From NCBI RefSeq assembly GCF_029962835.1, contig NC_080588.1:16696001-16760000 (forward strand): a stretch of DNA of 64,000 nucleotides, read 5' to 3'. The translations under genes were made by a program, and so were the position numbers. Position 1 is the stretch's first letter. Every line of letters begins with the position of its first letter. The notes beneath the pieces were generated by a model. The model saw only the letters and a program-made list of their open reading frames with translations. It was not told where the DNA came from and did no database searches. This document shows positions 36,401 to 48,334 of this stretch, piece by piece. This DNA is from Magnolia sinica (Eukaryota > Streptophyta > Magnoliopsida > Magnoliales > Magnoliaceae).

Positions 36401-38876
36401 CGTATTTATGGCTCATTGATACGGCTCATTGATGTATTTGAGGCCCAGATATGTAGCCCATTTGATGCATATGAGACCCATGTGCAGGGCCCGCCTGTTG
36501 ATGTATATTAGGCCCTTGTGCTAGGCCGTGGGCCCCTATCTGATTGGCCCTGTGAGTGTTATTCCTTAGGAGTAATGTTGGTTAAATGACCACATTGATG
36601 GGCAATGATGGTTGAATGTCCTTATTGTGACCTTTCCTTAGGCCGATTTTCGATTGACGTGACTGATTTGCCAATTCCAGTTATCGATTCCGATTATCGA
36701 TCAATCCCGATTGCCGTGGCCGATTGCCGATTTCGATTGCTGTGATCGATTTGTCGATTCTGATTATCGATCGAGGCTGTTTATCATGACCGATTACCGA
36801 TTTCGATTGACATGACCAATTTGCTGATCCCGATTATTGACCGGTCCCGATTGTCATGGCCGATTCTGATTTGTCAAGGCTGATTGTCGAGGCCGACCTC
36901 GATTGTCGAGGCCGATTTCGATTGCCAAGGTTGATTGTCGTGACCTATATTATGTACATGCGATCCGTAGTTAAGGCCCATTGTGATATGTATTAAGCCC
37001 ACGAGTAGGGTCCACCTGTTGTGTATATGTGGCCCTTAAGTAAGGCCCATTATGTTGTATATTAGGCCTTTGTGTGAGGCCATGGGCCCATTATATGTTT
37101 GGCTCTATGTAGCTATTCCTTGGGGGCAATGTTGGTTAAATGTGCACATTATCGAGGCCGATTGTTGATGCTAGTTATTAATACCGATTATAAGTATGTG
37201 ACAGTATAGTATCATAATATATGCCCATACGCATCATCTGTATGTTTGTTATGAGATGTGATTGACTATTGCATATGTCATAGGGCAGGTTGTTCATAGG
37301 GCTCCCTGATAGGCGGAGTTGCCCTACATGAGAGCATAACATGCACACGGTTGATGCATGATTAACTGTGTGACTCATGCATCTCGCATTTATGTAACAT
37401 GACCACCATATACCCTAGTGACATCAGGGTCGTAGCCTCTACAGGTATTTCGTGGATGACCAAATGGGATACTAGAAATCTGTCCTACGTGGGGTGCTAT
37501 AGATATCCTTGGGTGAAAGTCCCAGAACCCTCTTGGTTCCAGAGGTTGCTCCAATGTCTAGACCGAGTGGATGCATGAGCGCATGAGGGTCGTATACCAT
37601 TAGGCCGCATCTCTCAATGTGTCATGGTCGGTTGGAAGGGGGTACAACCTTACTTGCCCGAGAGGTGAGGGCAATGTTAGGCTGAGTCTGACCAGCTCGA
37701 GGAATCGGTTAGCTATCGGCAAGCCGGGCCCGATATTGGCAAGCGGATAGTGAGGTCTCTTCCACTCACCTTGTTGTGCGTGATAGGGCGATAATCTAGT
37801 TTGGAGTGTAATAGACCCAGGTGATTTTTCAGAGAGGAACTGTACTGATATGTGGACTTATTGAGTAGGAGTTGCACACTCATGCATTCATTTCATTCAT
37901 TATCCACTCGAGGCGGTGGTGCGCAACTAATTATTGTGTACCTTCGCATGGCCAGGATTTCGGTTGGGCGCGCGACTAACTTGAGACCAGGAGTTTACCA
38001 CATTGAGTCTATCTATCCAAATTTAGGTATGGGACTGGTTTGAATAAAAGTCCCTTATGATGGACCCCGTAGCCTGTGATACTACGTACTATCATCCCGA
38101 CTTCACTCCAACTTGGTCATTTCATCGCACCGCATATTGCATTACATCCACAACATTTAGCATTTTGAGTTACTATATTTCTAAATTTATATGACCTAGA
38201 TAAGGCTGATGGTATTAGTAACTCTTCTGAATTGGATAGTGTATTGCATCCTTGATATCTGATATCTGGTTCATTATGTTTCCGCATTACATAGCCGATT
38301 TACATTACTTTCTCGGTATATGACATTGGCTTGTTATGTCTTTTCATCGCATATTCTGGATGAGGTTGATGATATTTTTATGGACTTGTAGTATTTTCGC
38401 TTACTCTGATATCGTATTATTCATGCCAGTAATTCTGATATTATATGATTAAGGCATTGTGTTGAATACTTGGCACTTATCTTGTGCACACACTTACACC
38501 ACCCTCTAAGCTTTCTATAAGCTTATGCACGATAGATGCGTGCAGGTGACGATAGGACGCAGTCGAGCTGGGGCAGGAGCGTGTGGCAGAGCTTCTGGAG
38601 ATTTTATTATATGCATGTATTTCCTTTTCAGTATTGTACTCAAATGATTATATTAGTGGATATGTGGTGATGATGTTGTTCTTATGATTTGGGTATACTT
38701 ATGGTTATGCTTCTTATGAGACAAATTCACATTGAAAATCCTCCTTATAGGATTCCAGGATCGAGACCTATCATATGGGCACTGGGAGCCGAGAATGGGG
38801 TACTACGGAGGCTGTCGGCACCGGATTTGGTGATTGGGATTCCTGTGAATCCAATTTCCGGGTTTAGGGCGTGACA
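33487..38876 (+). repeat. Element D 3' LTR
   Basis: A 5390-bp LTR starting TGTAAGGCTCGTATCC and ending TTTAGGGCGTGACA, collinear with 27659-33092. One visible indel removes about 37 bp (after 34708) relative to the 5' copy. It carries a 17-base C run at 34825-34841, an AT tract at 35176-35196, and arrays at 35880-36530 and 36650-36940. Confidence 0.93.
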
Positions 38877-38881
38877 CGATG

Positions 38882-38993
38882 AGAGCATACTTGCTACGCA
38901 TCGCCTGGAGAGGGACCAGGTCTTCTACCTGCGCATAGAGGTGAAGCGACTTGGGCAGAGATTGTCGATGTACGAGGGATAGGATGGAGGCTT
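38882..38993 (+). pseudogene. Antisense module of element C, part after element D
   Basis: Removing element D and one CGATG copy joins this segment in frame with the end of the module at 27658. It reads ESILATHRLERDQVFYLRIE, then VKRLGQRLSMYEG and a stop (TAG, 38989-38991). The uninterrupted charged, helical reading across the junction supports both the module and the insertion. Confidence 0.6.
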
Positions 38994-40094
38994 ACCTGGG
39001 ATCCCTAACTTGATCGGCCGCTTGTCCTGCATTGATGGATATTATGTTTTTTTGGTTTTTTTTTTGTTTTTGTAAGTAAAAAGACAAGTGATGTTAAAGA
39101 TTTTTTATAAGAAAGAATATTTTTATATGTGCCAAAACTTATGAATGCTAGTTCAGGTTTAGATTTACCCTTTGAATGATTGGGATCAGAATATTGGGCT
39201 CAGCCCACATTGAGTGCAATAATCATGATTGTGTACTAGAGATCTTGGTTCCTTGAGAGTGTGTCCAGGATCGTGTCCTTTGGTTTTGAGCAGAATCTGA
39301 TAGAATACTGATCCGGAGTTGGTCCTTTCCTTGTATCTCTTTGTTGCGCTCATTGCGTTGGCTTCTTCTGTTCCCGCACTTTTATTTTTTATTTTTATTT
39401 GTTAGCCATTTTTACCCGTAGAGCCCTTTTGTGTTTTCACTATGACTGCTTTTCCATCATTTTTGTCCATAGCGTCCTTTCGAATTTTCATTACATCTCG
39501 GGTTTTTGGTCTTACCTGCCCCTTGGCAGCTGTGCTGTTTTTACCCTAGGTGCCCTTTCAGGTTTTCACCAAGTCCGCTCCATGCCCACTATTTTTACTC
39601 GAGCCGCCCTTTCGTATTTTCAAGTCGCCCTTTTACTTGGGCATGTTTTCTCTCTTTTTTTGTTCTTTTTTTTTTTTGCTTTTTTGAAGTACCGGAAGAG
39701 ACGGTGAGGCTTCCTTCATGGCCGGCTGAATGGTTACCCTCCTATCCTTGTCTTTGATCATAATCATAAGCTATTTTATGTCGATCGGGGAATTTGGGGA
39801 TGGGGATGACCTTATTTTCTTCTCCTTTTTGTCCTTTTTTTTGGGGGGGGGGGATTTTCTGTCTTTTCCTCTTTTTCTCTTTTTCTTCTCTCCTTCTTTT
39901 TCTTTGTTTCTTCTTCTTTTTGTGTTGCTTTTTTTATGGGAGAAATGGCAGATGTATATTTATTATCATTTTTTTTGGGAGAAGTGATGGATATTCTTTG
40001 GCTTTAGCGGAAGAAGGGTGCTTTTTCTGTTCTTGTTTTTTTGGAAGTGATGGGTACAGCTTTGCGATTGTAATCATTGACAAGGTTAGGTATG
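38994..40094. other. Region between antisense cassette and pol of element C
   Basis: T-rich low-complexity DNA, with long T and TTTC tracts at 39045-39070 and 39650-39920 and an 11-base G run near 39842. The open frames here are low-complexity readings. It separates the converging 3' ends of pol and the antisense cassette. Confidence 0.6.
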
Positions 40095-41230
40095 GTTACC
40101 CGTGATAGATCTTCACATTGTCGGCGTTGATTGGCTCGGGAAGATCTTCTCCTCTCAGACTGGTGAGCCGAAGAGCGCCTCCTGTAAGTACCTCTTGAAT
40201 GATCGGTGGTCTGTCCCACAAGGGTTTGAATTTTCCTTTAGGATCTGGTAAGTGTGGCTATAAGATATGCTTTATGACTATGTCGCCGATTTTGAAACTT
40301 CTTTTTCGGACCCTCTTATTGTAGGCCCGGGCGATCCTTCTTTGGTAGCATTACGAGTGACTTAGCGCACACATGCGCTTTTCATCTGCCAGGTGCAGTT
40401 GATCATATCTTGCTTGTTGCCACTCACCTTCCTCGACTTCGCTCTCCAGTAATACTCGGAGTGATGGGATTTCAATTTTAACTAATAGCACTGCTTTCAT
40501 TCCATATGCGAGTTCGTGTGGAGTTGCGCATGTAACAGACTGTACAGACATCCGCTAAGCCCAGAGTGCGTATGGGAACATTTTCGACCAGTCGCAATAT
40601 GTTTTGACTATTTTCTCCAATATACGGATGATAGTCTTGTTTGTTGCTTCGACCCCACCATTCATTTAAGGGAGGTAGGAGCTGGATCGATGACGTTGAA
40701 TTTTAAATTTGTCGAGGAAATCGCCCATCCTTTTATTGACAAATGGAGTCCCGTTGTCTGTAATAATGGCATGAGGGACCCCATACCGGCTGATGTTATT
40801 GTTCTTCATAAACTTGATTACATGAGACGCTGCGATGGTGGTGTAGGATGCTACCTCTATCCATTTGGTGAAGTAATCTACCACCACCAGGATGTACTCA
40901 TGCCTGTTTAAAGCTTTGGGGTTGAACTTGCCGATGATGTCAAGTCCCCATATAGACAAGGGCCATGGTGTCGTAAAGTTGTAGAGTTTGAAAGCAGGCA
41001 CATAGATCTGATTCGTGTGCTCCTGACATTTGAAGCATTTCCTGACGTGTTTGCAGGAATCTATCTCCATCATTAGCCAATAGTAATCGAGCCCTAGGAT
41101 CTTCTTTGCCTTCATATGTTCATTCATGTGTGGGTCACATAGTCCTTCGTGGATTTCTATCATGTTCTGTGCCGCTTCTGTTTCATCCACGCAATGGAGA
41201 AGGACTTGATCAAATGATCTCTTATAGAGG
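40095..41230 (-). pseudogene. Element C integrase
   Basis: The minus strand encodes a His2Cys2 region (HEGLCDPHMNEHMKAKKIL ... CKHVRKCFKCQ), the core blocks WPLSIWGLDIIGKF, YILVVVDYFTKWIE and AIITDNGTPF, and a C-terminal segment (FKIGDIVIK, then PKGKFKPLWDRPPII) ending at a TAA (40097-40095). It joins element cDNA to the host chromosome. Two catalytic Asp residues are present. A stop separates the core from the C-terminal frame at 40551. No chromodomain is seen, as expected for the Tat lineage. Confidence 0.88.
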
Positions 41231-41399
41231 ATGCCCTCGTTGATCGTGAATTGGGCCGCTAGCCGTTGGATAATGCGACGATTGGTTGACGTTGCTCCTT
41301 TTAGGTATTTTTTATGCTCGAGATATTCCTTGATGTCTGTGTAGCACGGTTGATCGTTCGGAGAGGTTTCGGCTTCGTTGATCTGTAGGCAAAACGCGG

Positions 41400-41960
41400 G
41401 TTCTTCCTAGAGTTCGACGGTAAGTTCCCATTCAACTACTCCTTTTGGAATTTCCAGCATCGAGGCAAGGGTAGCCAGAGCGTCTGCAAATTGGTTCTTG
41501 GCTCGGGGCATATAAGAGAATGTGATCTCCTCAAACTCTTCAGTCAGATTCTCCAGATAGACGTGATACGGGATTAGCTTTTCATCCTTGGTCCTCCAGT
41601 CGCCATTCGTTTGATTGATGATGATTTATGAGTCTCCGAAGACTCGTAACTTCTTCACGTTAAGGATTATGGCTTCTCTTAGACCAGCGATACATGCTTC
41701 ATATTCAGCCACGTTGTTGGTGCATTGGAACACCAATCGTCTGAAGATGGGAATTGGGACGTCATCGGGAGAGTAGAGTATTGCTCCTACCCCACTCCCT
41801 TTTGAATTTGTAGCTTCGTTAAAGAAGAGTGTCCACTCTCCTGCCTTTCTTCTTCTTCCTCGATTAGGAGGATATCCTCGTCAAGGAAGAAGGTCTTCAG
41901 TGGTTGGTAATCTGGCAAAGAGTGTGGTGCTAAATGGTCTGCCAGTGCTTTCCCCTTGAT
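41400..41960 (-). pseudogene. Element C second (archaeal-like) RNase H
   Basis: Minus-strand readings include FFNEATNSKGSGVGAILYSP, TNNVAEYEACIAGLREAI and AKNQFADALATLASML. These are the blocks of the extra RNase H between RT-RNase H and integrase that marks Tat/Ogre/Retand elements. The first catalytic Asp is replaced in this copy (FFNEA instead of the usual F.DGA), and stops occur at the DS.I segment, so it is inactive. Confidence 0.8.
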
Positions 41961-42059
41961 TGCTTTTTGAGTGACATAGGTGATGTCGAACTCAGAAAGC
42001 AGCAGTCACCATTTCATGATCTTGCCCGTTAGTGTCAGTTTCTCGAACAACTACTTTAA

Positions 42060-43320
42060 CGGGTCTATGCTAGCGAGCAAAAGGATCGGGTGAGTGATCA
42101 TGTATTGTTGTAACCATTGCATTGCCCAGACTAGGGCGATGCACGTTTTCTCTAAGCTGGAGTATTTGGCTTCTTAGCTCGTGAACCATCGGCTTAGATA
42201 GTAGATCGCTTGCTCCTTTCTTCCTGTGTCGTCGTGTTGGCCGAGGACGCATCCGATTGCTTCCATTGCGACAGAGATGTACATCAGTAGGGGCCTACTT
42301 GGGATAGGTGGCATGAGCACTGGAGGATTTAACAGGTAAATCTTGATCTTGTCGAAAGCCACTTGACAGTCATCATTCCATTCCTTTGGCGAATTCTTCC
42401 TTAAAAGCTTGAATATGGGCTCACAGATGGGCGTAAGCTGTGTGATGAATCAGCTGATGTACTGGATCCTTCTGAGGAAACCCCAAATCTCTTTTTCGGT
42501 ACTAGGTGTCGGCATCTCAATGATTGCTTTGGTTTTGGTCTTGTCCACTTGGATGTCATCTTCACTAACGATGAAGCCTAACAGCTTGCCTCCGGTTGCG
42601 CTGAAGACACATTTTTGTGAGTTGAGGCGGAGCTTGAACTTTTCTAGTCTATCGAAGAGCTTTTTAAGGTCTTCAAAATGTCCTTTGATCGTGCGAGATT
42701 TGACGATCATGTCGTCTACATAGACTTCCATTTCCTTGTTTATCATGTCGTGGAACAAGGCAGTTATGGCTTGCTAATATGTAGCTCCTACATTCTTCAA
42801 CCTGAATGGCATAACCCGATAGCAGAAAGTTCCCCATGGTGTGATGAAAGAGATTTTCTTACGATCTTTGACGGCCATCTTGATTTGATTGTAGCCAGAG
42901 AAACCGTCCATGAATGAGAAGATCTTATGTCTAGCGGTATTATCTACCAGTGTATCGATGTGAGGCAAAGGAAAATCGTCTTTAAGACTTACTTTGTTGA
43001 GGTCCCTAAAGTCAATGCACATCCTGACTTTGTCGTCCTTCTTTGGAACTGGTACAATATTTATGAGTCATTCCGAATAGTTGGAGACTACCAGGAATCC
43101 TGCATTGTATTGCTTGATGACTTCATCACAGACCTTCAGGGCCCATTCTGGCTTCATTCTCCGTAGCTTCTGTTTGATAGGCTTCATGTTTGGCATTGTT
43201 GGCAAATGGTGTACCACCAAATCTTCATCGAGCCTTGGCATATCTTCGTAAGAGAAGGTAAAGTTGAACAACCTCGGTTTTAAGAATTCCATCATCCCTT
43301 GCTTGTATTTCGAAGATAGT
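42060..43320 (-). pseudogene. Element C reverse transcriptase and RNase H
   Basis: On the minus strand, FSYEDMPRLDEDLVVHHLPT leads into RMCIDFRDLNK, FPLPHIDTLVDN, FMDGFSGYNQIKM, TPWGTFCYRVMPF and the catalytic VEVYVDDMIVKSR-type block (here EVYVDDMIVKS), then KLRLNSQKCVF and GFIVS. RNase H follows (PPVLMPPIPSRPLLMYISVA, QAIYYLSRWF). A stop after GATY (near 42775) and others break the frame. It sits between protease and the second RNase H. Confidence 0.9.
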
Positions 43321-44475
43321 GATCGTCCGATGTGCACCTCTCTAGGGAGTTCCTGTGATCTCAAATATACAACTTCGAAATCGTCTACCACAACGTTGGC
43401 CTTTATTTCGAACCTTTCGAGGGAATCCTCGAGTTCGAGAGCTGTATCATCATTTCCCTCATCTTGGGCTTCATCCAAACCCATGAGCTCGAAATCCAAC
43501 TCTAGATCGAAATCATATGAGTCGACTTCGAACTTTGGAGCTTCATGTGGAGTGTTTGGCATAATGATTTTTGAAAGCTTTTCCGATGTTTTTTTATTTT
43601 TGAAGATTTTCTAAAGTTTTGTGATTTTGAGAAATTTTTGATGTTTTTATGATTTTTGGAAAATCTGTTGTTTTTGTGTTTTGAATTTTTTCTAATTTTT
43701 TTATGTTGCCAAGAGATCCCAAACAGGAAGGTGTTGCAAACCATGATTGATCCTGTCCTGATTCGAGGTACCAACTACTATTTACATTGGCCTTTTTTTA
43801 CGCCAACATTCGTGGGTGGCTCACCGGCTGATTCGATCATGAGGGGGATGGTTGTCCAGCTTGGTTCTTCCCCCTTTTCAATCCTGTTATTCTGCTACGT
43901 TTGTACCTGTGGGTCATCCGTCCTAATGACCATGATGTCTGCTAGGCTAGGCTCATAGTCGGAGTCCGATTCGATCTCTTTGCTTGGAAGTTGGAGCTCC
44001 TCGAGCTCGTCAGGTCCATCTTGCGGTGGGACCCTGATGTCGGTCTAATCAAGAGAGGGCAATTTCCCTTTCTTGATCCAACGAATGGGCCGTTTCTGCC
44101 CCTCATGTTGCTGAGTTGTTGGTGAGGGTGTTTCCCCTTAACTGTTGATGGGGATGGTGCATCCCCGCTTTTGCCTGGGTGACTTGTAACGGACACTTCT
44201 GGTCCTGGGTCCTCGGATGGCCCTGTTTCCATGCCCCTGGCTTCATGTGATGGATCTAGGGGTTCTGCCCCTAGCATTGGGTGTACTTTTGATGCTTTGA
44301 GGATCTTATCCCAACGTATTGGCGGCCAAATGGATTCCTGGCTAGAATATTCTGTTAGTTTGAGCCGCTGGAGGTGATCCTCAAGAGAGATCATCGTATC
44401 ACTACAGATGGTTCCGGCCTTAACAAACTCGATGGGTGTGCACTTAAACAGTTGCCTCTTTTTTGACCTTGTGGT
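43321..44475 (-). pseudogene. Element C protease-RT linker
   Basis: Minus-strand open segments (43562 downward and 44394-43942) join protease to RT. They contain acidic stretches (LDEAQDEGNDDTALELED) and a Ser/Pro/Gly-rich region, with no catalytic motif. Such acidic linkers are normal in Tat-lineage pol. An AT-rich broken portion lies at 43565-43740. Confidence 0.65.
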
Positions 44476-45200
44476 CTAATCTTCCGGTGTTGGTTGATAT
44501 CTCAGTTTCTGCCTTTGCATGTTGGCATGAGCTGGCTTTACTACCATATCTTTCTCATGGAACTCAGTGCCGTAGTTCAAGATTAGCCGTTTAGCAAGAG
44601 GGATGACATATTCGACTGTGAGGGGGTATGGGTTGACAATGGAGTTCACAATTTCGAACTCGAAACTATGATATGATATGTCGCCCTCTGCATGCTGGAC
44701 GTCAATCACTAGAATGTCAGTTTCTGGGGTATTGATTGCCATCGGTAGGATGGTTTCTAGTTTGGCCAGCACTAAGATGATCCGATTTCCCGAAGGAAAT
44801 TTCACCCTTTGATGGAGGGTGGATGCGATGGATCCAATGACATGAAGCCATAGCCGTCCTAACAGAAGGTTAAATGAGGTAGGAATGTCAATGATCAGAA
44901 ATGTGACAAGAGTCATGTCTGGTCCGATTTGTAACTCAATGTCTATTTCTGCCTCTACTTGCCTTTGGGAGTTATCAAAGGCTCTGACACTTATGGTACT
45001 AGACCTGAAAGAAGATGGTTCGATCTTCAAACGTTCGGCAGTCCTTAAAGGGTAAACATTTAGGCTTGATCTGTTAACAATGAGTATGAGTGGTACTTTG
45101 AAATTCTTGTTACGGACGGCTATATTAAGTGAGCGCCCATGTTTGCGACCTTCAGGTGGCAATTCATCATCAGAGAAAGTGATAGCTCGTGGTGAGAGGA
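44476..45200 (-). pseudogene. Element C aspartic protease, active site lost
   Basis: A 228-residue minus-strand frame reads LNIAVRNKNFKVPLILIVNR, then SSLNVYPLRTA, IGPDMTLVTFLIIDIPTSFN and LLLGRLWLH. The fold matches Tat-lineage proteases, which normally have D-N-G-S-S at the active site. Here the Asp is Val and the Gly is Arg, so it cannot be catalytic although the frame is long and open. It lies between gag and RT as expected. Confidence 0.85.
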
Positions 45201-46249
45201 GCTATTCGATCATGCTCGCCACCATTTCGAGAGGTACGTCAGGAGAGATATGTGCATCGTTCAGGGTTTTCGCAAAGATTTCTTGATGTGATCTGGACGT
45301 ACACAAGAGTTCCCATATGAAAATTTGTGCATGAATGGATTTGAGCTAAGCTGCTATGCCGTAGGCAGCATCAGCCTTATGGGTTGTTCTTGACAAAGTT
45401 CCCCTAGTTTCTTTCAGATTCTGATTATCTCCCCTGAAATACCTACCATTGTTGCTCACTTTAGCGCACTCTGGATATTGTCATAGGACTGCCTTTGTGT
45501 TATAAGAGGGAACCATCCTCCCTTCCAGGTATATCATCGGCTTTGGAGATTGAGTGGTTGTTACCGAAACTATTTGTGGTGGACTTAATGATGTGACTAA
45601 ATCCTAGTGGGTTTTGTCGATGGGATCTTCCTTCTCCTCTTGATGTGTACTTTGTGAAGGAGGGATCCTCTGAGCATGTGCTAGCTGGTGAGGCATTAGG
45701 AAACTTCGGGATTGGACCGGGGGTGCCCCTTGCAAGATTAGCGGGGCTAGATCAGGGAGGCCTATCGGAAGAATAAAGGGTTCAGAATTCGACCTATTTG
45801 GATATGCTGGGGATGGGGCTGGACATGCCCCTTGGAGAGAGAGAGAGAGAGAGCCTGATAATGTGACCTGATGGGCGCTGTTGATGCCCTTTGAAGGATG
45901 AGAGGTAGTGTTGTCAGTGCCGCTTCAAGGATGAGAGGTGGTGCTGTTGGTGCTACTTCAAGGATGAGAGGTGGTGCTATCGGTGCTGCCTCGAGGAATA
46001 TCCGTGGCCCAGGCGGAGGCGCCTGTTGGTATCCCCATGTATGATTTGTTGTATCGAGCATGATTGCTTGTATGGAGTGATGTGGGGGAGAAGTACGTGG
46101 GACGCTCTTTCTCAATGCTGTTGACAGTAGAGGTATCAGATGTGTTAGGTCCTGCTGAATGCGATGGGAGGGGATTTTGGAGAATGTTGGCTTGAGTGGT
46201 ACTGCCAGCCTGTGGGGTGATCGCAATCTTTTGGCTCTCGATTAAATCT

Positions 46250-48099
46250 TGGACCGCATGTTTCAAGGCAAAACAGTGGTCTGTTAGATGACTAGGAGTC
46301 TGGTAATATGCGCAATATTGGTTTTCATGGTAACCTACTGGCAGAGGATTTGGCGGAAGTCGAGGTTGGAGTGGTGCCAGGAGTTACTTTTGCATTAACA
46401 TTGTCAAGACCTAACTCTACGTTTGTGCCAACGAGATGAACTTCCTGCCTAGCATTGCCTGTTTATACGGGTTTTGCATGTTTTCCCTAGGCTGTTGCTA
46501 TTGTTGTTGAGGCAGTTGTGCCTGATATCCCTGTTGGGCTTGCTGTGGTTGGTATTGCCTATTCGGTTGCGGCTGGTACTACTTGTCTTGTTGTGGCTCT
46601 CGTGGTAGAGCGTGCTAGTTGCCTTGAGCATTGGTGACGATATTATTAACCTCTGTAGCACGCTGCGCGGGAGTAGTACTATTTCCATTCCCATATCCGA
46701 CAGGTTCCCCTTGACTTTGTTTCTTTTGATTGAGGGGGCCTGATGTGGCCATGGGGAAATGGTCCCGGCTCTGATCCCGGCTTCCACCTGTTCTCCAGCT
46801 CGAATGAGCTGAGAGAAATTCACATATGGGTACGAGATCAGATATTCTAAAATGTTTGGGTTTGCTGAATGGACAATCATGGATATTTACTCTTCATCGT
46901 CGATGGGGTTTCTCATTCAAGTCGCCATGGCCCGCCATTGTCCCACGTATATTGATAATGATTTGTCACTTTTTGTCTCAAGGCAGTCAGATTTGCCCTT
47001 TTCAGGGCCATGTTCAGATTATATGAAAATCTGTCGATGAATGCCTAGGAGAGTCTCTCCCAAGTCCTGATCTGATGGCATCCAGCGATGTATACCAAGC
47101 CAAAGCATCGCCCTTAAGAGATTTCTGAAAGAGCCATATCAAAGCTCCATCGTTCCCTGCTATCCCATTGAGTTCTCCACAAAATGTTTTTAAATGTGCA
47201 GTGGAGCACCCACTACCGTAACATCTTTTAAATTTGGGTACCTCAAAGTTTGGAGGCACTCGAGCATCTGGAAGGGGACATAAGTACGTGAATTTGGTGG
47301 GTGGATGATCCACTCTTTGCTGCCTTTGCAGTTGATTTTGCACCATCTGCAGCTGCTTCTGTAACTCCCCGATTTCTAACTTGCTGTGTTGCAGATACCT
47401 TGTCCCTTGTTGTAGAGCTTGCGCTGCTTCTTCCTCATAAGGATCGACTTCTTCGACCCTTTGGTTTCCGAGAATGTGGGGTTGCTGAAAAGAGAATGGG
47501 CTCCTGGTGGCGGGAGGTAGCTAGAATTGAACGTCGTTCCCTTTTGGAGGAGGGTGTGATGTTCGGAAATGGCTCCCGCCTGAGGTATCTACCAATTCCG
47601 AAATGTTGCTCCTGTTAAGGAGAGTGAGCTGGACTCGAAACTGACCCCCTTCATGGGCATCCGCCAGTTCTTGTCTGTGATTCCCGTTAGGGGGAACCTG
47701 TGCTATGAGTTGATTGTTGTGATGTGCTGAGTATTGATGTGCGGGAGGGTTACTCACATTTGTCGGTTGTTGTTGATCTTGTGCTGACTAATCTGGAAGA
47801 GGGAGGACAAGATTTGCTGGACGTATGAGGGAGAAAGTGAAAGGAGTTTGAGGGAGTAAGCTGTTTTACACACTAGGCTATGTTGCTTTTGTGTTTGGTG
47901 CGGCATTTGGCACTAGGTGAAGCAATATCTCTTGCAATGCTCGGAAACTTTGGGCCATTTCAATCAAGGTTACATTATCTGAAGGGTTTATTGGAATTGT
48001 CGGAGGTGTAGGCACTGGTGCCAGTGCTAGTGCCAGCGTTGGTGTTTCAGGACCTGGCTTAACCGCTGGCTCTTCTTCATGGGTGGCTTAAGAAGTCAT
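46250..48099 (-). pseudogene. Element C gag
   Basis: Starts at ATG 48099 with a stop at codon 4. A Pro-rich N-terminus (EPAVKPGPETPTLALALAP) follows, then a coiled-coil-like Gln-rich stretch and the capsid core VPKFKRCYGSGC, GELNGIAGNDGALIWLFQKS and LKGDALAWYTSLD (47260-47080). A C-terminal zinc-type motif YCAYYQTPSHLTDHC is read near 46290-46325. It would form the element particle. Several frame changes (near 47525, 47014 and 46880) break it. Confidence 0.85.
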
Positions 48100-48171
48100 G
48101 GCTGCCCGGGATCGAATGGTGATGATTCGAATTTATACCTAAGTAAGTGTAAGCCAATGACTAGCGAATTT

Positions 48172-48172
<1 letters not shown>

Positions 48173-48232
<60 letters not shown>
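48173..48232. repeat. Compound (AC)n(AT)n microsatellite
   Basis: An AC tract runs directly into an AT tract, in the leader of element C between the primer site and gag. Confidence 0.9.
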
Positions 48233-48234
<2 letters not shown>

Positions 48235-48313
48235 GAATGTAGTGATGAATGTCCCTTGAGATTGGAATACCGCCCACTTTCGAGTCGGGTCTCATCTAGT
48301 GCGATCTAGCAAC

Positions 48314-48331
48314 TCCCCAGTGGAGTCGCCA
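48314..48331 (-). other. Primer-binding site of element C
   Basis: On the minus strand TGGCGACTCCACTGGGGA lies 3 bp inside the 5' LTR. This sequence type is known from Tat/Ogre-like elements; I recall tRNA-Arg as the usual primer but did not check it. Confidence 0.88.
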
Positions 48332-48334
48332 TTC

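Larger units (their letters stand above)
27659..38876 (+). mobile_element. Element D: giant-LTR, pol-less chromovirus derivative, innermost layer
   Basis: Two direct LTRs (27659-33092, 5434 bp; 33487-38876, 5390 bp) enclose only 394 bp. Ends are TGTAAGG ... GTGACA and the TSD CGATG is exact (27654-27658 and 38877-38881). The internal part holds an initiator-Met-type primer site, a chromodomain tail and a polypurine tract, so it can still be defined as an LTR element. All enzymes are deleted. It could only have moved with proteins from a full-length relative such as the family of element E. A 165-base LTR sample is about 93% identical by eye. Confidence 0.92.

Noticed and set aside
27659..38876. 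Tandem segmental duplication of 5.4 kb
   Set aside because: TG...CA ends, primer site, polypurine tract and an exact TSD show an LTR pair, not a genomic duplication.
39399..39987. Phe/Leu-rich plus-strand ORFs resembling membrane proteins
   Set aside because: They are translations of T-rich low-complexity DNA in the 3' noncoding part of element C.
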